Shown piece by piece: positions 14,980 to 18,617 of a stretch of DNA of 18,617 nt. The position numbers were made by a program, and so were the translations under genes. Under the pieces are notes generated by a model, which had not been told where the DNA came from, did not search any database, and was given only the letters and a program-made list of their open reading frames with translations. Numbering within the stretch: the first letter of the stretch is position 1; every line of letters starts with the position of its first letter. This DNA is from CAMYLR01 sp041577935 (GTDB lineage: Bacteria; Gemmatimonadota; Gemmatimonadetes; JACCXV01; JAHWKZ01), in contig JBFGIA010000043.1 of assembly GCA_041577935.1 (NCBI GenBank), positions 1 through 18,617 on the forward strand, given 5' to 3'.

Positions 14980-16310
14980 CGCTTTGGCCGCGACAGCACG
15001 GCTACGGTTTCGACGTGCGCCGTTTGGGGAAAGAGATCGAACGCGCGCAGAGATTCGAGCTGCCAACCCGTCCCCAGCCTGCGGACGTCACGCGCGAGTG
15101 TGGTCGGATCGCATGCTACGTAGACGAGCCGCTTGGCCGACGACTCTGAGATTCCCGACAGAACACGCTTTGGGCAGCCGCTTCGCGGCGGGTTGAGGAC
15201 AACGATCTCCGGCCGAGGTCGCGCCCACTCAACTCGATCAGCGGGTAGCTCCAAGACGTGAACTGATCCGGTGGTGACGTTCGCGTGCGCATTGGCCCGC
15301 AAGTCGGAGGCGGTCCCCGAATTGGCCTCGATCGCCGTGACGACGGCTCCCGCCGCCCCCAGCTCACAAGTGACCACCCCGATCCCGGCGTACGCGTCGA
15401 TGATGCGCACGTCGGGTCCCGGCTCGGCGGCCTCGATCACCGCGTCATACAATCTCTCGGCACCGCTGAGGTTGGCCTGGAGGAAGCTGTTGAAGCCGCA
15501 CCTGAGGTCGAATCCGCGGTACTGGAAACGGCTCGTCAATCGTGGAGCATCGCCCGCAAGGGTGAGGCCCGATTCGGCAGACCACCCTCCCCACGTTGTC
15601 TTGATATCCGTCTTGTCCTGCAGTTCGCGAGCCAAGTGGCGTCCTAAATGGACGGGATCGGCAAAGATCGCGGCCTGGACCGGGCCCGGAGGCAGGAAGC
15701 GCAGCGCCAGTCGGCCCTCGGTGGCTCCAAGCTCGAGCGCGGTCGGCGCGTCACGGAGTGCCACGTCGAGCGCGGCCTGCAAGATCGGTAGCTGGGAGTC
15801 GATGTGATCGTCCACGATCGGGCATCGATTGATCGATACGATGCGATCGGGCTCGCCGGAATGGTGATATCCGAACTCGAGTTCGTCATCTGCCCAGCGC
15901 CAAGAAACGACCGCGCGCTCGCGATACTGCCAGTCGCTGGAAGCCGGCTCACACGCCAGACGGCCAATCGCGCGCTGACCGCCAATTCTCTCCATGGCGT
16001 CGATGACTGCCTGTGTCTTGGCTTCGCGTTGCGCGACCGCGGTTAGGTGTTGGAGCTGACACCCTCCGCAGCGCGCAAACACCGGGCAGCGCGGCTCGAC
16101 CCGGGCGGCGGAGGGTTCGAGCACGGCGTCGAGCCTGGCCCTCGCGTAGCGCGGGTGCCGCTCGACAACCGTCGCCCGCACCCTTTCTCCGGGCGCGGTC
16201 CAAGGCACGAAGACCACCAGCCCGTCGACGTGCGTCACCCCCTCACCTCCGTAGGCGAGGCGTTGGATGGTTGCCTCGACGGTCATTTCGACGGCGGCTT
16301 GATCGATCAC
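14976..16310 (-). CDS. 23S rRNA (uracil-C5)-methyltransferase, RlmD/TrmA family with Fe-S cluster
   Basis: The 444-residue protein (from GTG 16310) has an N-terminal TRAM-like stretch (TVEATIQRLAYGGEGV), an Fe-S cysteine set C75-x5-C81-GG-C84 plus C163, the glutamine in FLQAN (Q278), the SAM loop DAYAGIG (305-311), NPPRSGC (373-379), the catalytic cysteine C400 in YVACDP and the general base E434 in HVETVAVL. This is the pattern of RlmD/RumA-type enzymes that make m5U in 23S rRNA; closely related RlmC, RlmCD or TrmA substrates cannot be excluded without a tree. GTG 16310 overlaps the carboxylase stop as GTGA; ATG 16286 is an alternative that gives 436 residues. Its position between biotin carboxylase and carrier protein genes is unexpected for an rRNA-modification enzyme. 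Confidence 0.92.
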   Translation of the reverse strand: MIDQAAVEMTVEATIQRLAYGGEGVTHVDGLVVFVPWTAPGERVRATVVERHPRYARARLDAVLEPSAARVEPRCPVFARCGGCQLQHLTAVAQREAKTQAVIDAMERIGGQRAIGRLACEPASSDWQYRERAVVSWRWADDELEFGYHHSGEPDRIVSINRCPIVDDHIDSQLPILQAALDVALRDAPTALELGATEGRLALRFLPPGPVQAAIFADPVHLGRHLARELQDKTDIKTTWGGWSAESGLTLAGDAPRLTSRFQYRGFDLRCGFNSFLQANLSGAERLYDAVIEAAEPGPDVRIIDAYAGIGVVTCELGAAGAVVTAIEANSGTASDLRANAHANVTTGSVHVLELPADRVEWARPRPEIVVLNPPRSGCPKRVLSGISESSAKRLVYVACDPTTLARDVRRLGTGWQLESLRAFDLFPQTAHVETVAVLSRPKR

Positions 16311-17845
16311 CGGTACCACACCCAGGAACGACCCGCTCTCCACCGCGCTCGACCATCCGATGTGGTGGCGATGGCGGGGCTCGTCGTAGGTACCGCCGAT
16401 AGCGCGTCCTCGCGCCATGCCGCAAGCGCTGCAGCGAGCGGCTCCTCTGACTTGGCCTCATCGATGATCCGCGCGACGATCGCTTGCGCACGGGTTTCCA
16501 GGGTACGCGTTGTAACCCGCCCTTCGACGACCATTGGATCGGCCAGCAACGCACGCAAGAAATCGAGATTGGTCGTAACCCCCCCAATCACCGTCGCGGC
16601 GAGGGCACGATCGACTCGGTTCAAAGCTTCAGCTCGAGTTCGTCCCCAGCCGATGCACTTGGCGAGTAACGGGTCATAGTGCGGGGTGATCTCGACACCC
16701 GCTTCGATGCCACTGTCGAACCGGACGCCTGGCCCACCGGGTTGGCGGTACGACGTGACTGTCCCAGTGGCGGGAAGGAATCCTCCCATCGCGTCTTCGG
16801 CCGCGATTCGGCACTCGATGGCGTGACCCCGCAACTCGACCTCGGCTTGACTCAGCGACAGCTCGCCTCCAGCCGCGATCTCGAGTTGAAGGCCCACCAG
16901 ATCGACGCCGGTCACCATCTCGGTTACTGGGTGTTCGACTTGGATTCGGGTGTTCATCTCGAGGAAGTAGAACTCGCCAGGCGGTGTCATGAGGAACTCC
17001 ACCGTGCCTGCACCGACGTAGTCAACCGCTTGCGCCGCCGCGACGGCGACACGTCCTATCTGTCCGCGCTGCTCTCCGGACAGTCCGGGCGCCGGCGCTT
17101 CCTCGAGCACCTTTTGATGCCGGCGCTGCAACGAGCACTCCCGCTCGCCGAGATGAATCGTATGTCCGGTCTCGTCTGCCAGCACTTGAATCTCGATGTG
17201 GCGGGCTTCGGGTAGATACTTCTCCATGTAGACGTGGGCATCGCCGAAAGCGCTAGCGGCCTCGCGCGACGCGGCTGCCAAGGCGGCCGCGAGATCGGCT
17301 TCTCTCTCCACGACCCGCATCCCTTTTCCACCTCCGCCGGCAGCTGCCTTGAGCAGCACGGGGTAACCGATGCGCTTTGCCTCTACGCTGGCCACCGAGA
17401 AGTCGTCTACCGGTTCCAACGTGCCGGGAATTACTGGCACGTTTGCGGCGGCCATCAATCGCCTGGCGGAGGTCTTTTCCCCCATGATCTTGATGCTCGT
17501 CGGCGGTGGCCCAACCCACACCAGACCGGCGGCCTTGACCGACTCTGCGAAGCTCGCGTTTTCGGCCAGGAATCCGTAACCGGGGTGCACCGCGTCGGCT
17601 GCGCTTCGATCGGCGGCAGCCAGGATCCGCTCCGGCGACAAGTAGGAATCAGCAGCAACTGCAGGTCCGATCTCTATCGCTTGGTCCGCCAACCACACGT
17701 GAGGTGAACGCCGATCGGCCTCGGAGAAGACCGCCACCGTCTCGAGTCCGGCCGTATGGCACGCGCGAATTACACGCACCGCGATCTCACCGCGATTGGC
17801 GATCAACACTCGGCGCAAAGTCTTGGTCCTCGATCCAGATCTCAT
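16307..17845 (-). CDS. Biotin carboxylase subunit of propionyl/acetyl-CoA carboxylase
   Basis: This 512-residue ATP-grasp enzyme carboxylates biotin with bicarbonate and ATP. Signatures: VLIANRGEIAVRVIRA (13-28), HPGYGFLAEN (87-96), the glycine-rich ATP loop KAAAGGGGKGMRV (166-178), ECSLQRRHQKVLEEAPAP and EMNTRIQVEHPVTE (296-309, with catalytic-type R300). The carboxylase domain ends near 460; the last ~50 residues resemble the linker that follows it in fused propionyl-CoA or methylcrotonyl-CoA carboxylase alpha chains, ending WVWYR, while the biotin carrier is a separate downstream gene. The ATG at 17845 sits in a small hairpin. It lies 44 bases after the carboxyltransferase gene. Neighbouring mutase and carboxyltransferase favour a propionyl-CoA role, but acetyl-CoA is possible. 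Confidence 0.94.
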   Translation of the reverse strand: MRSGSRTKTLRRVLIANRGEIAVRVIRACHTAGLETVAVFSEADRRSPHVWLADQAIEIGPAVAADSYLSPERILAAADRSAADAVHPGYGFLAENASFAESVKAAGLVWVGPPPTSIKIMGEKTSARRLMAAANVPVIPGTLEPVDDFSVASVEAKRIGYPVLLKAAAGGGGKGMRVVEREADLAAALAAASREAASAFGDAHVYMEKYLPEARHIEIQVLADETGHTIHLGERECSLQRRHQKVLEEAPAPGLSGEQRGQIGRVAVAAAQAVDYVGAGTVEFLMTPPGEFYFLEMNTRIQVEHPVTEMVTGVDLVGLQLEIAAGGELSLSQAEVELRGHAIECRIAAEDAMGGFLPATGTVTSYRQPGGPGVRFDSGIEAGVEITPHYDPLLAKCIGWGRTRAEALNRVDRALAATVIGGVTTNLDFLRALLADPMVVEGRVTTRTLETRAQAIVARIIDEAKSEEPLAAALAAWREDALSAVPTTSPAIATTSDGRARWRAGRSWVWYR

Positions 17846-17859
17846 ATCACACTTGATAT
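17844..17859 (-). other. Small hairpin over the start of the biotin carboxylase gene
   Basis: In the minus-strand RNA, ATATCA-AGTG-TGATAT forms a perfect 6-bp stem with a 4-base loop. The 3' arm reaches into the ATG start at 17845-17843, and the loop plus neighbours (AAGTG) include the only purine-rich ribosome-site candidate. It is A/U rich and may be weak. It could tune initiation, or be chance. Confidence 0.4.
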
Positions 17860-17889
17860 AGCAAGCCTTAGTTACTGCTGCAACGAGAC
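17846..17889 (-). other. Non-coding gap between carboxyltransferase and biotin carboxylase genes
   Basis: At 44 bases this is the longest non-coding stretch in the window. It carries the hairpin described above and no recognisable promoter boxes or strong ribosome site. Confidence 0.6.
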
Positions 17890-18617
17890 TTACAGGGGAA
17901 GGTTGCCGTGCTTTCGAATCGGGTTGGCGTCCCTTTTGTTGGCCATCGCGATGAGGCCACGGACGAGCCTCGAGCGTGTCTCGACCGGATCGATGATGGC
18001 GTCTACGTAGCCTCGCTCGGCGGCGATGTATGGATTGGCGAATCGCTCCCGAAACTCCTCGGTGCGGCGATCGATGACGGCTTCGGGGTCATCCGCGGCT
18101 TGGATCTCTCTCTTCCACAGGATCTCAGCCGCACCCTTGGGTCCCATAACGGCGATTTCGGCCGTCGGCCAGGCCAGATTCAAGTCGCCACGGATGTGCT
18201 TCGACGACATGACGTCGTAGGCCCCACCATACGCTTTTCTCAAGATCACCGTCAGCTTCGGTACGGTGGCTTCGCAATACGCGTACAACAGCTTGGCGCC
18301 GTGCTTTATGATACCGCCCCACTCCTGGCCGGTACCGGGCAAAAACCCGGGCACATCGACGAGCGTCACCAACGGAATGTTGAAGGCGTCACAGAACCGT
18401 ACGAACCGCGCTCCTTTCAGGCTGGCGTCGATATCGAGCACTCCAGCGAGCACCGCCGGCTGATTCGCGACGATCCCGACTGAGCGCCCCGCAAGTCGGG
18501 CAAAACCGACGACTAGGTTCAGCCCGTAACCAGCCTGGACTTCGAGAAAAGAGCCCTGATCGAAGATCTTCTGGATGATCCCGTGGACGTCGTACGGCTT
18601 GTTTGGGTTATCGGGAA
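17890..18617 (-). CDS. Propionyl-CoA carboxylase beta (carboxyltransferase) subunit, C-terminal part
   Basis: Reading continues from the right edge through to a TAA at 17892-17890, giving about 241 residues of the C-terminal carboxyltransferase lobe; the N-terminal half lies outside the window. Recognisable family stretches are PYDVHGIIQKIFD, GFARLAGRSVGIVANQP, VDVPGFLPGTGQE, HGAKLLYAY, RKAYGGAYDVMSSKH and GPKGAAEIL. The enzyme transfers the carboxyl group from biotin to propionyl-CoA (or acetyl-CoA) to yield methylmalonyl-CoA. The GTG at 18453 is an internal codon, not the true start, because upstream codons continue the family sequence without a stop. It is the first gene visible of the carboxylase-mutase module; biotin carboxylase follows after 44 bases. 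Confidence 0.95.
   Translation of the reverse strand, partial: PDNPNKPYDVHGIIQKIFDQGSFLEVQAGYGLNLVVGFARLAGRSVGIVANQPAVLAGVLDIDASLKGARFVRFCDAFNIPLVTLVDVPGFLPGTGQEWGGIIKHGAKLLYAYCEATVPKLTVILRKAYGGAYDVMSSKHIRGDLNLAWPTAEIAVMGPKGAAEILWKREIQAADDPEAVIDRRTEEFRERFANPYIAAERGYVDAIIDPVETRSRLVRGLIAMANKRDANPIRKHGNLPL

Noticed and set aside
14980..15066. Longer start of the biotin carrier protein at 15066
   Set aside because: The extra 29 residues are arginine-rich shadow sequence over the methyltransferase C-terminus; ATG 14979 with an ATGA overlap fits the domain.

Overview
The window is one unbroken run of 20 protein-coding genes, all on the minus strand, so transcription runs from position 18617 towards position 1. 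There are no RNA genes, mobile elements or CRISPR arrays, and no non-coding stretch longer than 45 bases. Base composition is around 60% GC by eye. The genes are packed like a polycistronic unit: of 19 junctions, seven are 4-base ATGA or GTGA stop/start overlaps, two are exact TGA|ATG abutments, three are longer overlaps (8, 10 and 29 nt), and the rest are gaps of 12 to 44 bases. GTG and TTG starts are common. A signal-peptide protein with a beta-barrel-like sequence and the core gene set suggest a Gram-negative (diderm) bacterium. The look of the gene order and proteins reminds me of Gemmatimonadota, but this is a weak inference that needs a phylogenetic check.

Layout in transcription order. 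(1) 18617-12776 is a propionyl-CoA/methylmalonyl-CoA module: carboxyltransferase beta subunit (partial at the right edge), biotin carboxylase, biotin carrier protein, and the large catalytic subunit of methylmalonyl-CoA mutase. An RlmD/TrmA-type Fe-S rRNA uracil methyltransferase gene is inserted between the carboxylase and its carrier. Together PCC and MCM would convert propionyl-CoA to succinyl-CoA, but the epimerase, the B12-binding small subunit and the mutase chaperone are not in the window. (2) 12750-8800 holds an FmdB-type zinc-ribbon protein with a lysine-rich tail, arginyl-tRNA synthetase, a PfkB-family sugar or nucleoside kinase, and PurM of purine biosynthesis. (3) 8809-7982 is an unrecognised exported, probably outer-membrane, protein. 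(4) 7981-4071 is a complete riboflavin pathway cluster, ribD-ribE-ribBA-ribH, followed by nusB. (5) 4037-1 holds a calcineurin-like metallophosphoesterase, a SAM-dependent methyltransferase and three glycosyltransferases (GT4, polyprenyl-phosphate-type GT2, and a GT4 cut by the left edge), which look like the start of a surface-glycan locus.

Most of the window is housekeeping metabolism with confident family assignments. The points most worth a second look are: the rRNA methyltransferase splitting the carboxylase subunit genes; the unknown exported protein locked between purM and ribD; the A8-containing, lysine-rich FmdB tail that overlaps argS; two small hairpins at gene junctions; and a strong excess of the palindrome CGATCG across the whole window. 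I did not find anything I would call a new defence or mobile system.
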